Part shown: piece after piece, positions 8,252 to 18,350 of the stretch
How positions within the stretch are numbered: position 1 is the stretch's first letter
Layout: each line of letters opens with the position of its first letter
From: Algibacter lectus
GTDB taxonomy: Bacteria > Bacteroidota > Bacteroidia > Flavobacteriales > Flavobacteriaceae
Length of the DNA stretch: 64,000 nt
Assembly (NCBI RefSeq): GCF_900112395.1
Contig: NZ_FOLN01000015.1
Location: forward strand, 18,874-82,873
Direction of reading: 5' to 3'
The notes under the pieces: model-generated
Told to the model about the DNA's origin: nothing
What the model saw: only the letters and a program-made list of their open reading frames with translations
Database searches by the model: none
Position numbers and translations under genes: made by a program

Positions 8252-10702
8252 ATGAAAAAATCAAAATTTACAACTCTTGACAGTTTGTCATTACAGGAAT
8301 TTGATGAGAACTCAGAATTAATTCCTTTAATGACACCTGAAGATGAAGAAGCTATAAATAATGAAGAATTGCCAGAAACACTGCCTATTCTGTCATTGAG
8401 AAACACCGTTTTGTTTCCTGGTGTAGTAATTCCAATTACTGCAGGGCGAGATAAATCGATAAAACTGATAAATGATGCTAATAAAGGCGGGAAAGTTATT
8501 GGTGTAGTGGCTCAAAAAGACGAGTCGGTAGAGAATCCATCGGCAAGTGAAATTCACGAAACAGGTACTGTAGCTCGTATTTTACGTGTTTTAAAAATGC
8601 CTGATGGTAACGTAACGGTTATTATTCAAGGTAAAAAACGTTTTAAAGTAGCCGAAGTTTTAACAGAGGAGCCATACATGAACGCTACTATTCGCGACAT
8701 GGCAGAGGCTAAACCTGCAGTAAAAAACAAGGAGTTTTCTGCAATTATAGAATCTATAAAAGAGTTAGCTCTAGAAATTATAAAAGAAAGCCCAAATATA
8801 CCAAGTGAGGCGTCTTTCGCTATAAAAAATATTGAAAGCAATTCGTTTTTAATCAATTTTGTATCGTCTAACATGAATCTTTCTGTGGCCGAAAAGCAGT
8901 CGCTTTTAGAAATGGACGATCTTAAATCTCGTGCATTGGCAACTTTGAAATTCATGAATGTTGAGTTTCAAAAATTAGAACTTAAGAATGATATTCAGTC
9001 TAAAGTTCAAATGGATATGAGCCAACAACAACGTGAATATTTCCTTCATCAACAAATGAAAACGATCCAAGAAGAATTGGGTGGCGTAAGTCATGATGAG
9101 GAAATTGAGGAAATGAAAGTGAAGGCTAAAACTAAAAAATGGGATAAAAAAATAGGAAAGCATTTTGATAAAGAATTAGCCAAAATGCAGCGTATGAATC
9201 CTCAAGTAGCCGAGTATTCTATACAGCGTAACTATTTAGAGTTGTTTTTAGATTTACCATGGAATGAGTTTAGTAAAGATAAATTCGACCTAAAACGTGC
9301 CATGAAAATTTTAGATCGTGACCATTTTGGTTTAGAAGATGTAAAACGCCGAATTATAGAATATTTAGCCGTTTTGAAACTTCGTAACGATATGAAATCG
9401 CCTATTTTATGTTTATACGGACCTCCGGGAGTTGGTAAAACCTCTTTAGGGAAATCTATTGCTGAAGCCTTAGGGCGCGAGTATGTGCGTATTTCGCTTG
9501 GAGGTTTAAGAGATGAAGCTGAAATTCGTGGACATCGTAAAACCTATATTGGTGCTATGCCAGGCCGTATTATTCAGAGTTTAAAAAAGGCTGGAACATC
9601 GAATCCTGTTTTTGTTTTAGATGAAATTGATAAGTTATCAAATTCTAATCAAGGCGATCCATCTTCAGCTATGCTAGAAGTTTTAGATCCTGAACAAAAT
9701 AGTGAGTTTCACGATAACTTTTTAGAAATGGGTTACGATCTTTCTAAGGTTATGTTTATTGCAACTTCAAACAGTTTAAACACTATACAACCTGCCTTGC
9801 GTGACCGTATGGAAATTATAAACGTTACAGGTTATACTATTGAAGAAAAGGTAGAAATTGGTAAGCGACATTTACTTCCGAAGCAATTAAAAGAACACGG
9901 ATTAACTTCTGATAATTTAAAAATTGGAAAGCCTCAGTTAGAAAAAATAGTTGAAGGTTATACACGCGAATCGGGTGTACGTGGTTTAGATAAGCAAGTG
10001 GCAAAAATGGTTCGTTATGCAGCCAAAAACATTGCCATGGAAGAGGAGTATAATGTAAAAGTTTCTAACGAAGATATTATTGAAGTATTAGGCGGTGCTA
10101 AAATGGAACGTGATAAATACGAAAACAATAATGTTGCTGGTGTAGTAACCGGTTTAGCGTGGACAAGTGTTGGTGGAGATATTCTATTTATAGAGTCTAT
10201 TATTTCTAAAGGAAAAGGCGCTATGACGATTACTGGAAACCTTGGTAAGGTTATGAAAGAATCGTCTACCATTGCTATGGAATACATAAAATCTTATGCC
10301 GAAGAGTTTGGAATAGATCCTACGGTTTTCGATAAGTATAATGTACATATTCACGTGCCAGAAGGAGCAACGCCAAAAGATGGGCCAAGTGCTGGTGTAA
10401 CGATGTTAACCTCTTTAGTGTCTTTATTTACCCAGAGAAAGGTAAAGAAAAGTTTAGCAATGACGGGTGAAATTACATTACGTGGAAAGGTTTTACCTGT
10501 AGGAGGAATTAAAGAGAAAATTTTAGCTGCAAAACGTGCTAGAATTAAAGAAATTTTATTGTGTGAAGAAAATCGTCGTGATATTGAAGATATTAAACCT
10601 GAATATTTAAAAGGGTTAACGTTTCATTATGTTACAGAAATGAGCGATGTTATTAAATACGCCATTACCGACGAAAAAGTTAAAAATGCGAAAGTGTTAT
10701 AA
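8252..10702 (+). CDS. lon: ATP-dependent Lon protease
   Basis: An 816-residue LonA-type protease. The N-terminal substrate-binding domain begins near residue 45 ([14 protein letters not shown]). The AAA+ domain carries Walker [10 protein letters not shown] near residue 390 and Walker [10 protein letters not shown] near 450. The C-terminal protease domain has the catalytic Ser713 in DGPSAGVTM and the lysine of the GGIKEKI motif, the Lon Ser-Lys dyad. It degrades misfolded and regulatory proteins in the cytoplasm. About 160 bp separate it from the rhomboid gene, so it probably has its own promoter, though no clear heat-shock element was seen. A hairpin terminator follows. Confidence 0.98.
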   Translation: MKKSKFTTLDSLSLQEFDENSELIPLMTPEDEEAINNEELPETLPILSLRNTVLFPGVVIPITAGRDKSIKLINDANKGGKVIGVVAQKDESVENPSASEIHETGTVARILRVLKMPDGNVTVIIQGKKRFKVAEVLTEEPYMNATIRDMAEAKPAVKNKEFSAIIESIKELALEIIKESPNIPSEASFAIKNIESNSFLINFVSSNMNLSVAEKQSLLEMDDLKSRALATLKFMNVEFQKLELKNDIQSKVQMDMSQQQREYFLHQQMKTIQEELGGVSHDEEIEEMKVKAKTKKWDKKIGKHFDKELAKMQRMNPQVAEYSIQRNYLELFLDLPWNEFSKDKFDLKRAMKILDRDHFGLEDVKRRIIEYLAVLKLRNDMKSPILCLYGPPGVGKTSLGKSIAEALGREYVRISLGGLRDEAEIRGHRKTYIGAMPGRIIQSLKKAGTSNPVFVLDEIDKLSNSNQGDPSSAMLEVLDPEQNSEFHDNFLEMGYDLSKVMFIATSNSLNTIQPALRDRMEIINVTGYTIEEKVEIGKRHLLPKQLKEHGLTSDNLKIGKPQLEKIVEGYTRESGVRGLDKQVAKMVRYAAKNIAMEEEYNVKVSNEDIIEVLGGAKMERDKYENNNVAGVVTGLAWTSVGGDILFIESIISKGKGAMTITGNLGKVMKESSTIAMEYIKSYAEEFGIDPTVFDKYNVHIHVPEGATPKDGPSAGVTMLTSLVSLFTQRKVKKSLAMTGEITLRGKVLPVGGIKEKILAAKRARIKEILLCEENRRDIEDIKPEYLKGLTFHYVTEMSDVIKYAITDEKVKNAKVL

Positions 10703-10720
10703 TTGATATATAAGTTATAG

Positions 10721-10749
10721 AAAAATCCTCGACATGTTCGGGGATTTTT
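10721..10749 (+). terminator. Intrinsic terminator after lon
   Basis: Twelve-pair stem (AAAAATCCTCGA with TCGGGGATTTTT, one G-U pair) with a short loop, followed by more T residues. Confidence 0.8.
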
Positions 10750-10870
10750 TTTGCGCTTTCCGATTTAATCTATAAAACAAGATGAAAAGCACAAGGAATA
10801 CTTTTTAAATTAAAATAAAAAATACATGTGTTCGTTTTAAGATAGATTTATTTTCTTTGCAGCCGGAACT

Positions 10871-11890
10871 ATGTTTAAAAAAATAGCAACATTTTTTTGT
10901 TTTTCATTTGGCTTACTTGCAACTGCGCAAGTAGGAGGTGAGTCTACATATCAATTTTTGAATTTAATATCGTCACCTCGCCAAGCTGCACTGGGAGGTA
11001 AAGTTCTAACTAATGTAGATTACGATGTTACGCAAGGGCTTTATAATCCGGCTGCTATTAATGTAGAAATGGATAATCAATTAGCCTTAAATTATGTGAG
11101 TTATTTAGGCGGTATAGGTTACGGAACGGCGTCTTATGCTTATACCATAGATAGGCGCACGCAAACCGTACATGCAGGAATTACCTATGTAAATTACGGA
11201 CAGTTTGATGGTTATGATGAAGATGGAAATTCCACAGGAACTTTCAGCGGAAGCGAAACCGCATTATCCGTAGGTTATGCTACACAAATTGGATATTCAG
11301 ATTTTTATTTTGGGGCAAATCTAAAATTAATTACTTCAAAATTAGAACAATACAGTTCTTTTGGTGCAGCTGTAGATTTAGGATTAATTTATATTAATGA
11401 AGATTTAGATTTTAATGCTGCTTTGGTAGTCCGTAATTTTGGAACACAAATTACAACCTACGCAGGTTTAAAAGAGTCGTTGCCTTTCGAGGTTAGTTTA
11501 GGTGTGTCTCAAAGGTTAGAACATGTGCCCATACGTTGGCATGTTACTTTTGAAAACTTGCAAGAGTGGCCTATTAGCAGACCTAATCCGGCAAGAGAAA
11601 CAAGTGATTTAAGTGGGGCAAGTTCTTCAGAAAAAATAGGATTTGTCGGTCAGGTTATTAGGCATACCATTCTAGGTGCCGAGCTTTTCCCAGAAAGCGG
11701 ATTCAATATTAGATTAGGATATAATTTTAGAAGAGGTGAGGAGTTAAGAATTGTAGATCAACGTAATTTCTCTGGTATTTCGGCAGGTATCTCTATTAAA
11801 ATGAATAAAATGCGTTTCAGTTATACCCACGCCAAATACACTAGTGCTGCAAATGCTAACTTTTTTGGTTTACAAATAGATTTGCAATAG
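10871..11890 (+). CDS. porQ: Type IX secretion system protein PorQ
   Basis: This 339-residue protein has a signal peptide ending near ATAQVGGE and an outer-membrane beta-barrel pattern throughout. The opening YQFLNLISSPRQAALGGK and the YNPAAINVEM segment are typical of PorQ. With PorU, PorV and PorZ, PorQ belongs to the outer-membrane side of the Bacteroidetes type IX secretion system, which exports and attaches proteins carrying C-terminal sorting domains. The adhesin at the left edge of the window could be a client. The cytidylate kinase gene follows 128 bp downstream on the same strand, a neighbour arrangement I recall as common in flavobacteria. Confidence 0.88.
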   Translation: MFKKIATFFCFSFGLLATAQVGGESTYQFLNLISSPRQAALGGKVLTNVDYDVTQGLYNPAAINVEMDNQLALNYVSYLGGIGYGTASYAYTIDRRTQTVHAGITYVNYGQFDGYDEDGNSTGTFSGSETALSVGYATQIGYSDFYFGANLKLITSKLEQYSSFGAAVDLGLIYINEDLDFNAALVVRNFGTQITTYAGLKESLPFEVSLGVSQRLEHVPIRWHVTFENLQEWPISRPNPARETSDLSGASSSEKIGFVGQVIRHTILGAELFPESGFNIRLGYNFRRGEELRIVDQRNFSGISAGISIKMNKMRFSYTHAKYTSAANANFFGLQIDLQ

Positions 11891-12018
11891 CCATTCACTT
11901 TCCATTTAATTTAAACCGTTTTACTTTTTGCTTTATATTTCTTTAAGTATTTTTGAAAATTCAAAATAGAAGTCATACAGAGTACATTATAATAGTCACG
12001 TTTCAACTTTAAAAATAC

Positions 12019-12714
12019 ATGAACAAAATTACCATAGCCATCGACGGATTTTCTTCAACCGGAAAAAGTACTGTAGCCAAGCAGTTAGCAAAATATTTGG
12101 GTTACGTTTATGTCGATTCTGGCGCCATGTATCGTGCGGTGACTTATTATGCTATGCAAAACGGATTAATTTCTAAAGATGATTTTAATGTGGAAGCTTT
12201 AATTTATCAGCTCGATAATATTAATATTACTTTTAAATTTAATGAGAAATTAGGTTTTGCCGAAGTATATTTAAATAACGAGAATATAGAAAGAGCCATT
12301 AGAACTTTAGAGGTTTCTAGCTTTGTAAGTAAAGTGGCTGCCATTTCGGAGGTGAGACAAAAACTAGTTGAGCAACAGCAAAAAATGGGGCAAGATAAAG
12401 GTGTGGTAATGGACGGTAGAGATATTGGGACCGTAGTTTTTAAAGATGCTGAACTTAAATTATACATGATCGCTTCCGCGGAAAAAAGGGCTGTCCGTCG
12501 TTTCGATGAACTTATTGAACGTGGTGATCAAGTTTTGTATGAAGATGTTTTGAAAAACGTTCAAGAACGCGACCATATAGATTCTACTCGCGAAGATTCA
12601 CCTTTAGTTAAAGCTGCTGATGCTATCGAAATTGATAATTCAGACATGACATTAGATGAACAATTTGATAAAATTTTACGTCTTGCCAAAATGACAATTG
12701 AAGATTGCGAATAA
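12019..12714 (+). CDS. cmk: Cytidylate kinase
   Basis: A 231-residue cytoplasmic NMP kinase that phosphorylates CMP and dCMP. The P-loop is GFSSTGKSTVAKQ near residue 10, a Bacteroidetes variant of the usual GPSGSGKST. It is followed by YVDSGAMYRAVT and the CMP-binding signature VMDGRDIGTVVF near residue 135. The RRFDEL lid region is also visible. Length fits the family (about 225-230). It follows porQ on the same strand and ends at a strong bidirectional terminator shared with the convergent LysM gene. Confidence 0.96.
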   Translation: MNKITIAIDGFSSTGKSTVAKQLAKYLGYVYVDSGAMYRAVTYYAMQNGLISKDDFNVEALIYQLDNINITFKFNEKLGFAEVYLNNENIERAIRTLEVSSFVSKVAAISEVRQKLVEQQQKMGQDKGVVMDGRDIGTVVFKDAELKLYMIASAEKRAVRRFDELIERGDQVLYEDVLKNVQERDHIDSTREDSPLVKAADAIEIDNSDMTLDEQFDKILRLAKMTIEDCE

Positions 12715-12800
12715 GTTTTCGGTTGGCAGTAAAATAGTATCCAGTAAATAATGAATATTCAGTAAGCAGGACTTAGTGCTTAACTTTAGAATAAAACATA

Positions 12801-12840
12801 AAAAAAACGAACGCCTAAATAAATAGACGTTCGTTTTTTT
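12801..12840. terminator. Bidirectional terminator between cmk and the BON/LysM gene
   Basis: Perfect 13-pair stem AAAAAAACGAACG / CGTTCGTTTTTTT with a 14-base loop. Confidence 0.88.
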
Positions 12841-12858
12841 ATAAATATGATTTACACC

Positions 12859-13239
12859 TTATAGATTAGGAATAATTAATTCTTGATCAGGGTGAATTAC
12901 ATCTGGATTCTTTAAAATATCAGAGTTAGCTTTAAAAATATCTTGGTATTTAGCAGCTTTTCCGTAGTACTGAATCGCTATTTTACCAAGAGTTTCTCCG
13001 CTTTTTACGGTGTGTCTATGGAAAACAGTTTCATCGGCTACTTTAATATCAGCCATAATATCAGAAGGGTTTTCACCACCAATTTCTTTTATTTTATCCC
13101 AAATTAGGTTCTTTTCGTAAGGTGTATTAGCTGTTCCTGTAACTTTTAATTGTCCGTTTTCTTCTTTTACATCACCATTTTGGATGTTTAAAGCTTCGCC
13201 TAGATCTAATACAGGTTGGTACTTTGCTTTCATTGTCAT
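12859..13239 (-). CDS. BON and LysM domain protein (Kbp/YgaU-like)
   Basis: This 126-residue protein has no signal peptide. Residues 15-70 form a BON-like domain (NGQLKVTGTANTPYEKNLIW). Residues 76-125 form a LysM domain (HTVKSGETLGKIAIQYYGKA through PDQELIIP). The same two-domain arrangement is found in E. coli Kbp (YgaU), a cytoplasmic potassium-binding protein. That makes a peptidoglycan role doubtful despite the LysM domain. The start could also be the second methionine at 13233. It is convergent with cmk. Confidence 0.85.
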   Translation of the reverse strand: MTMKAKYQPVLDLGEALNIQNGDVKEENGQLKVTGTANTPYEKNLIWDKIKEIGGENPSDIMADIKVADETVFHRHTVKSGETLGKIAIQYYGKAAKYQDIFKANSDILKNPDVIHPDQELIIPNL

Positions 13240-13383
13240 AAGTGTAGATTTTAATTTTGTTTAACAGGTTCAATATAGCAAAACCGATGCCAATTTTGAA
13301 GATTTTTCTCAATTTTATTATTTTGCTAGTAATCAGTGCTTTAAAATTTTTTATTAAAATTAGTCTAATTGATTGAAAATATG

Positions 13384-13391
13384 TATTTTTG
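13384..13391 (+). promoter_or_regulatory. -7 element of the rpsA promoter (TATTTTTG)
   Basis: TATTTTTG fits TAnnTTTG and is the only good match upstream of rpsA. No -33 TTG is at the normal distance, so the call rests on the -7 element. It implies a leader of about 165 bases. Confidence 0.5.
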
Positions 13392-13394
13392 CAC

Positions 13395-13564
13395 TCCTTT
13401 TAGCGATTTATTGGAACAGATAAAAGGAATGAAAATTTATATAAAAATAACACTTCTGTGTGTTACTCGCTTAAATCTTCCAAAACATATAGAATACAAA
13501 AACATAATGATGTTTTATTTCCGCGAAAGCGATGTATTTAAAACACATTATTAAATTTAATTAA
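13395..13564 (+). promoter_or_regulatory. Long 5' leader of rpsA
   Basis: The region between the likely transcription start and the rpsA ATG is about 170 bases and AT-rich. It contains a short open frame (13369-13554) with no recognisable product, which I regard as chance. Ribosomal protein S1 mRNAs are autoregulated in other bacteria, so a control function is possible, but no specific fold is evident. Confidence 0.3.
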
Positions 13565-15397
13565 ATGGCGGAAAACGCAAACCCAGCTGAAGTTGAAGCA
13601 ACTGAAGCAAACAATGTTGGAGCTCCAGTTGTATCTGAAGCAAAAGCAAACCCTGAAAAATTCTTAGCGGATTTTAACTGGCACAATTACGAAGAAGGAA
13701 TTGATGAAGTTGATAGCCAACAATTAGAAGAATTTGAAAAACTAGTAGCTGAAAATTTCGTTGACACATTAAACGATGAGGTTGTTGAAGGTACAGTAGT
13801 ACACATTTCTGATAGAGATGCTATTATTGACATTAACGCAAAATCTGAAGGTGTTATTTCTTTAAACGAATTTCGTTACAATCCAGGTTTATCTGTAGGA
13901 GATAAAGTTGAAGTATTAATTGATGTGCGTGAAGATGCAACAGGTCAATTAGTATTATCTCACAGAAAAGCTCGTGTAATCCAAGCATGGGATCGTGTAA
14001 ATAAAGCACACGAAACTGGAGAAATCGTTAACGGTTTTGTGAAATGCAGAACTAAAGGTGGTATGATTGTAGATGTTTTCGGAATTGAAGCATTCTTACC
14101 AGGATCTCAAATTGATGTTAAACCAATTAGAGATTACGATCAGTATGTAAACAAAACTATGGAATTCAAAGTTGTGAAAATCAACCATGAGTTTAAAAAC
14201 GTAGTGGTATCTCATAAAGCTCTTATTGAAGCTGATATTGAAATCCAAAAGAAAGAAATTATTGGTCAATTAGAAAAAGGTCAAGTATTAGAAGGTGTTG
14301 TTAAAAACATTACTTCTTACGGTGTATTCATCGATCTTGGTGGTGTTGACGGATTAGTTCATATTACAGATTTATCTTGGTCTCGTATCAACCATCCAAA
14401 TGAGATTGTTGAGTTAGATCAAAAATTAAATGTTGTAATTCTTGACTTTGATGAAAACAAATCTAGAATCCAATTAGGTCTTAAACAATTATCTAAACAC
14501 CCATGGGAAGCTCTTGCAGAAGAGGTGAAAGTTGGTGATAAAGTAAAAGGTAAAGTTGTTGTAATCGCTGATTACGGTGCATTTATCGAAGTTGCTGATG
14601 GTGTTGAAGGATTAATTCACGTTTCTGAAATGTCTTGGTCTACACATTTACGTTCTGCTCAAGATTTCGTTTCTGTAGGAGATGAGGTTGAAGCAGTAAT
14701 CTTAACTTTAGATAGAGAAGATCGTAAAATGTCTCTTGGTATCAAGCAATTATCTGCAGATCCATGGACAGATATTACGTCTAAATACCCATTAGCTTCT
14801 AAGCATACAGGTATTGTACGTAACTTTACAAACTTTGGTGTTTTTGTTGAATTAGAAGAAGGAATTGACGGATTAATTTATATCTCTGATTTATCTTGGA
14901 CTAAGAAAATTAAGCACCCATCTGAATTCTGCGCTGTAGGAGATAAATTAGATGTGGTTGTATTAGAGTTAGATGTTGAAGGTCGTAAATTATCTTTAGG
15001 ACACAAACAAACAACTGTTAACCCTTGGGATAAATACGAAACTGAGTTTGCTTTAGAAACAGTTCATAACGCAGCAATTACTGAGATTGTTGATAAAGGA
15101 GCTACTATTGAGTTTAACGAAGATATCGTTGCATTTGTACCATCTCGTCACTTAGAGAAAGAAGATGGAACTAAGCTTAAGAAAGGTGAAGCTGCAGAAT
15201 TTAAAATCATTGAATTCAATAAAGAATTCAAAAGAGTTGTAGCATCTCACACTGCTGTATTTAGAGCAGAAGAAGCTAAAATGGTTAAGCAAGCAGTAAG
15301 AAAAGCTGAATCACAAGCAGCAGAATCAAAGCCTACTTTAGGTGATGCCAATGATGCTTTACAAGCGCTTAAAGATAAAATGGACGGAAAAGCATAA
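13565..15397 (+). CDS. rpsA: 30S ribosomal protein S1
   Basis: A 610-residue multi-S1-domain protein that binds mRNA on the 30S subunit. Six S1 domains can be laid out at roughly residues 55-120, 135-205, 222-292, 307-380, 395-467 and 480-550. Domains three to five are the most regular (GVFIDLGGVDGLVHITDLSW, GAFIEVADGVEGLIHVSEMSW, GVFVELEEGIDGLIYISDLSW). The last is degenerate. A 50-residue acidic, Glu/Ala-rich N-terminal extension precedes the first domain. S1 is important in Bacteroidetes because most of their mRNAs lack Shine-Dalgarno sequences. Start choice: ATG at 13565 directly after a TAAATTTAATTAA stretch. A strong terminator follows. Confidence 0.97.
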   Translation: MAENANPAEVEATEANNVGAPVVSEAKANPEKFLADFNWHNYEEGIDEVDSQQLEEFEKLVAENFVDTLNDEVVEGTVVHISDRDAIIDINAKSEGVISLNEFRYNPGLSVGDKVEVLIDVREDATGQLVLSHRKARVIQAWDRVNKAHETGEIVNGFVKCRTKGGMIVDVFGIEAFLPGSQIDVKPIRDYDQYVNKTMEFKVVKINHEFKNVVVSHKALIEADIEIQKKEIIGQLEKGQVLEGVVKNITSYGVFIDLGGVDGLVHITDLSWSRINHPNEIVELDQKLNVVILDFDENKSRIQLGLKQLSKHPWEALAEEVKVGDKVKGKVVVIADYGAFIEVADGVEGLIHVSEMSWSTHLRSAQDFVSVGDEVEAVILTLDREDRKMSLGIKQLSADPWTDITSKYPLASKHTGIVRNFTNFGVFVELEEGIDGLIYISDLSWTKKIKHPSEFCAVGDKLDVVVLELDVEGRKLSLGHKQTTVNPWDKYETEFALETVHNAAITEIVDKGATIEFNEDIVAFVPSRHLEKEDGTKLKKGEAAEFKIIEFNKEFKRVVASHTAVFRAEEAKMVKQAVRKAESQAAESKPTLGDANDALQALKDKMDGKA

Positions 15398-15448
15398 TTT
15401 ATTATGAGTTTTCAATTTCTGTAAAAACAGAAATCTATTTATAAAATT

Positions 15449-15476
15449 AAAAGCTCCTCAGAAATGAGGAGCTTTT
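15449..15476 (+). terminator. rpsA terminator
   Basis: Perfect 12-pair stem AAAAGCTCCTCA / TGAGGAGCTTTT with a GAAA tetraloop and a T run. Confidence 0.92.
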
Positions 15477-15662
15477 TTTATGCATTATTATTAAAGTAGA
15501 AGCATTATAATACTTCAGTTGTAAAGTCCCTAATGTGCTGTTATGCTACAATGCTAAGAACACTTGTTTTAAGCGATAAGAAAGAGCTATTAAACGCTTT
15601 AAAGTGAGTCTAAAAGAACTTAGTTGTACAATTTAAACTAGCCTTAGATTTACGGTAACAAA

Positions 15663-15690
15663 AAAGCCGATAACAAACGTTATCGGCTTT
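15663..15690 (-). terminator. fumC terminator
   Basis: Perfect 12-pair stem AAAGCCGATAAC / GTTATCGGCTTT with a 4-base loop. The A-rich flank gives a U run for the minus-strand transcript. Confidence 0.88.
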
Positions 15691-15713
15691 TATAATATAT
15701 AAAAGGTTGTTGA

Positions 15714-17111
15714 CTATTTTAAAGCACCAACCATATCTTCTGGTTTTACCCAAGCATCGTAATCTTCTGCGGTAACATATCCTAAACGTACTGCTTCTTC
15801 TTTTAAAGTTGTTCCGTTTTCATGTGCTGTATTTGCAATTTCAGCAGCTTTATAGTAACCAATTTTTGTATTTAAAGCTGTTACAAGCATTAACGAGTTG
15901 TTAAGTAGCTTTGTAATTACTTCTTGGTTTGGTTCAATACCAACAGCGCAATTTTCTTCGAAACTAGCACATGCATCACCTATAAGTTGAGCCGATTGTA
16001 AAACATTGGCAGCCATAACTGGTTTAAATACGTTTAGTTCGTAATGTCCTTGCATACCTCCAACGGATACAGCAACATCATTACCCATAACTTGAGCGCA
16101 AACCATAGTTAAAGCCTCACACTGTGTTGGGTTAACTTTGCCTGGCATAATAGAACTTCCAGGCTCGTTTGCTGGAATTATAATTTCTCCAATACCCGAA
16201 CGTGGTCCAGAGGCCATCATTCTAATATCATTAGCTATTTTATTTAATGAAACAGCAAGTTGTTTTAATGCACCATGTGTTTCTACCAAAGCATCGTGAG
16301 CAGCTAGTGCTTCAAACTTATTAGGAGCAGTTACAAATGGTAATCCTGTAAATTCTGCGATATATTCTGCAACACGTTTGCTGTAGCCTTTAGGTGTATT
16401 TAAACCTGTTCCAACAGCTGTACCACCTAAAGCTAATTCGCTTAAGTGAGCCAAAGTGTTGTCTAAAGCTTTTAAGCCATGATCTAATTGTGCTACATAA
16501 CCCGAAATTTCTTGTCCTAAAGTTAAAGGCGTAGCATCCATTAAGTGTGTACGTCCAATTTTTACAACATTTTTAAAAGCTTCAGATTTTTTCTTTAATG
16601 TTTCTCTAAGTTGTTTTACACCAGGAATTGTGGTTTCAACTATTTTTTTATACGCTGCAATATGCATTCCGGTAGGGAAGGTGTCGTTTGATGATTGCGA
16701 TTTGTTTACATCATCATTTGGCTGAATTGTTTTTTCGCCTTCACCAACCACTTTTCCTGCTAATTGGTGTGCTCTATTAGCAACCACTTCGTTAACGTTC
16801 ATGTTACTTTGCGTACCAGAACCTGTTTGCCAGATTACTAACGGAAATTGGTCGTCGTGTTTACCTTCTAAAATTTCATCACAAACTTGTGCAATTAAAT
16901 CTCTTTTTTCAATATCTAAAACACCTAATTCGCAGTTTGTGTAAGCAGCAGCTTTTTTTAAGTAAGCAAAACCGTAGATAATTTCTAACGGCATAGATGC
17001 AACGGATCCTATTTTAAAGTTATTTCTTGAACGCTCTGTTTGTGCGCCCCAAAGTTTATCGGCAGGTACTTTTACCTCACCCATAGTATCTTTTTCTATT
17101 CTGTAACTCAT
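15714..17111 (-). CDS. fumC: Fumarate hydratase, class II
   Basis: This 465-residue protein is an iron-independent fumarase that interconverts fumarate and malate in the TCA cycle. It has the superfamily signature [13 protein letters not shown] near residue 318, the substrate motifs [13 protein letters not shown] near residue 100 and [11 protein letters not shown] near 185, and a normal length. It is transcribed alone from a start at 17111. A TAACTTTG promoter element lies on the minus strand at 17145-17138. Confidence 0.97.
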   Translation of the reverse strand: MSYRIEKDTMGEVKVPADKLWGAQTERSRNNFKIGSVASMPLEIIYGFAYLKKAAAYTNCELGVLDIEKRDLIAQVCDEILEGKHDDQFPLVIWQTGSGTQSNMNVNEVVANRAHQLAGKVVGEGEKTIQPNDDVNKSQSSNDTFPTGMHIAAYKKIVETTIPGVKQLRETLKKKSEAFKNVVKIGRTHLMDATPLTLGQEISGYVAQLDHGLKALDNTLAHLSELALGGTAVGTGLNTPKGYSKRVAEYIAEFTGLPFVTAPNKFEALAAHDALVETHGALKQLAVSLNKIANDIRMMASGPRSGIGEIIIPANEPGSSIMPGKVNPTQCEALTMVCAQVMGNDVAVSVGGMQGHYELNVFKPVMAANVLQSAQLIGDACASFEENCAVGIEPNQEVITKLLNNSLMLVTALNTKIGYYKAAEIANTAHENGTTLKEEAVRLGYVTAEDYDAWVKPEDMVGALK

Positions 17112-17137
17112 GGCATTAATGGTTTAATTATAAGTTA

Positions 17138-17145
17138 CAAAGTTA
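17138..17145 (-). promoter_or_regulatory. -7 element for fumC (TAACTTTG)
   Basis: The minus strand reads TAACTTTG, 26 bp before the fumC ATG. No clear -33 partner was seen. Confidence 0.45.
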
Positions 17146-17297
17146 ATCGTTTTAGTCTGTTTTATTATGAGGAATGTCGTAGTTTTTCTCGTAAATTTTT
17201 TAACAAATTCATAAGATTAAAAATTATTTGCCCTGTTAAAAATGAATTATCTTTATAATGAATTTAAATAATAATTAATTTTAAACTAAATATAAAA

Positions 17298-17939
17298 ATG
17301 GCAACAATTAGATTAGGAGATGAAGCTCCGAATTTTACAGCAGAAACATCTGAAGGAACAATTAACTTTCACGAATGGTTAGGTGATAGTTGGGGAATAC
17401 TATTTTCACACCCAGCAGATTATACGCCAGTTTGTACTACAGAGTTAGGAACCGTAGCTAGATATACCGATGAGTTTAAAAAACGTAACGTAAAAGTTGT
17501 AGCATTGAGTGTAGATGGGGTAGAATCTCACCACGGTTGGATAAAAGATATTAACGAAACACAGAATACCACAGTAAACTTCCCGATTATTGCAGATGAA
17601 GATGGAAAGGTTTCTGAACTTTATGATATGATTCACCCAAATTCAGATAGCAAACTTACCGTGCGTTCTGTTTTTGTAATTGACAATAATAAGAAGGTGA
17701 AATTAATGATTACTTATCCTGCTTCTACAGGTAGAAATTTTGATGAGTTATTACGTGTTGTAGATTCTCTACAATTAACAGCTTACCATAAAGTAGCAAC
17801 ACCTGCAAACTGGCAAAATGGAGATGATTGTGTGGTAGTACCAGCAATTGCAACGGCCGATATTCCTGCAATTTTTCCAAAAGGATTTAAGGAAGTGAAG
17901 CCTTATTTACGTATGACGCCGCAACCTAATTTAGATTAG
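17298..17939 (+). CDS. 1-Cys peroxiredoxin (Prx6 family)
   Basis: A 213-residue thiol peroxidase of the Prx6 group. The peroxidatic cysteine is in HPADYTPVCTTELG near residue 47. The C-terminal dimerisation region ends with KEVKPYLRMTPQPN, as in Prx6 proteins. It detoxifies hydrogen peroxide and organic peroxides in the cytoplasm. It is transcribed alone, divergent from fumC with a spacer of about 185 bp. Confidence 0.95.
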   Translation: MATIRLGDEAPNFTAETSEGTINFHEWLGDSWGILFSHPADYTPVCTTELGTVARYTDEFKKRNVKVVALSVDGVESHHGWIKDINETQNTTVNFPIIADEDGKVSELYDMIHPNSDSKLTVRSVFVIDNNKKVKLMITYPASTGRNFDELLRVVDSLQLTAYHKVATPANWQNGDDCVVVPAIATADIPAIFPKGFKEVKPYLRMTPQPNLD

Positions 17940-17972
17940 TGAATAACCTGTTGATAAATCTTAACATTGTTA

Positions 17973-18003
17973 TTGGAAAACAAAATGGTTTATATTATAT
18001 TTG
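17973..18003 (+). promoter_or_regulatory. Complete Bacteroidetes promoter (TTG-N20-TATATTTG)
   Basis: TTG at 17973-17975 and TATATTTG at 17996-18003 are separated by 20 bp, within the normal Flavobacterium spacing. The ATG of the small protein follows 30 bp later. Confidence 0.7.
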
Positions 18004-18032
18004 TGGCACATTTATAAAAGACACCAACAATT

Positions 18033-18209
18033 ATGTTTGATTTTGATCAATATTTAGGCTTTTTAGCATTTTTAGGTATATTAACTTTAGGATTTTGGTT
18101 AATGATTTTCTTAGTAACCTTTGTAATTCCTTATTGGGTTGGAGGTGCTTTAATCGAAAGATTAAAAGAAATTAGAGAAGAGAAAAAAGCAAAGCGATTA
18201 AATGCTTAA
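18033..18209 (+). CDS. Small single-pass membrane protein, 58 residues
   Basis: The frame begins MFDFDQYLGFLAFLGI and ends EKKAKRLNA. Residues 8-38 are strongly hydrophobic, enough for one long or two short membrane segments. The C-terminal 20 residues are charged and helical (ERLKEIREEKKAKR). Support for a real gene: a full consensus promoter 30 bp upstream, a terminator hairpin 22 bp downstream, and a clean single frame. I do not recognise its function. The arrangement, membrane helix plus basic cytoplasmic tail, resembles small accessory or regulatory membrane proteins. Confidence 0.8.
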   Translation: MFDFDQYLGFLAFLGILTLGFWLMIFLVTFVIPYWVGGALIERLKEIREEKKAKRLNA

Positions 18210-18230
18210 AACTTAATTGAAAATATATTA

Positions 18231-18261
18231 AAAAAGGAAGTTCTATTAGAGCTTCCTTTTT
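18231..18261 (+). terminator. Terminator after the small membrane protein
   Basis: Stem AAAAAGGAAG / CTTCCTTTTT with an 11-base loop and a T run. Confidence 0.8.
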
Positions 18262-18283
18262 TTTATGCTTCATTTTCTGGTAT

Positions 18284-18318
18284 AAAAAAACTCAAAGCGT
18301 TAAGCTTTGAGTTTTTTT
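18284..18318. terminator. Terminator serving the TonB-receptor-like gene
   Basis: Perfect 15-pair stem (seven A, CTCAAAGC; loop GTTAA; GCTTTGAG, seven T). It can act both ways and lies 32 bp beyond the minus-strand stop. Confidence 0.9.
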
Positions 18319-18350
18319 ATTTGAAGTATTAAAACTTAGGTTGCGGTAAA

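Larger units (their letters stand above)
15398..15713. other. Intergenic region between rpsA and fumC
   Basis: About 316 bases between two convergent genes. It holds the rpsA terminator (15449-15476) and the fumC terminator (15663-15690). Between them, no reading frame, repeat or RNA was recognised. Confidence 0.7.

Noticed and set aside
12724..12770. Three CAGTAA words after cmk
   Set aside because: Irregular spacing and low complexity in AT-rich intergenic DNA; likely chance.
13369..13554. A 61-codon frame in the rpsA leader
   Set aside because: Starts with a non-ATG codon upstream of the likely transcription start, has no recognisable composition and overlaps the promoter element.
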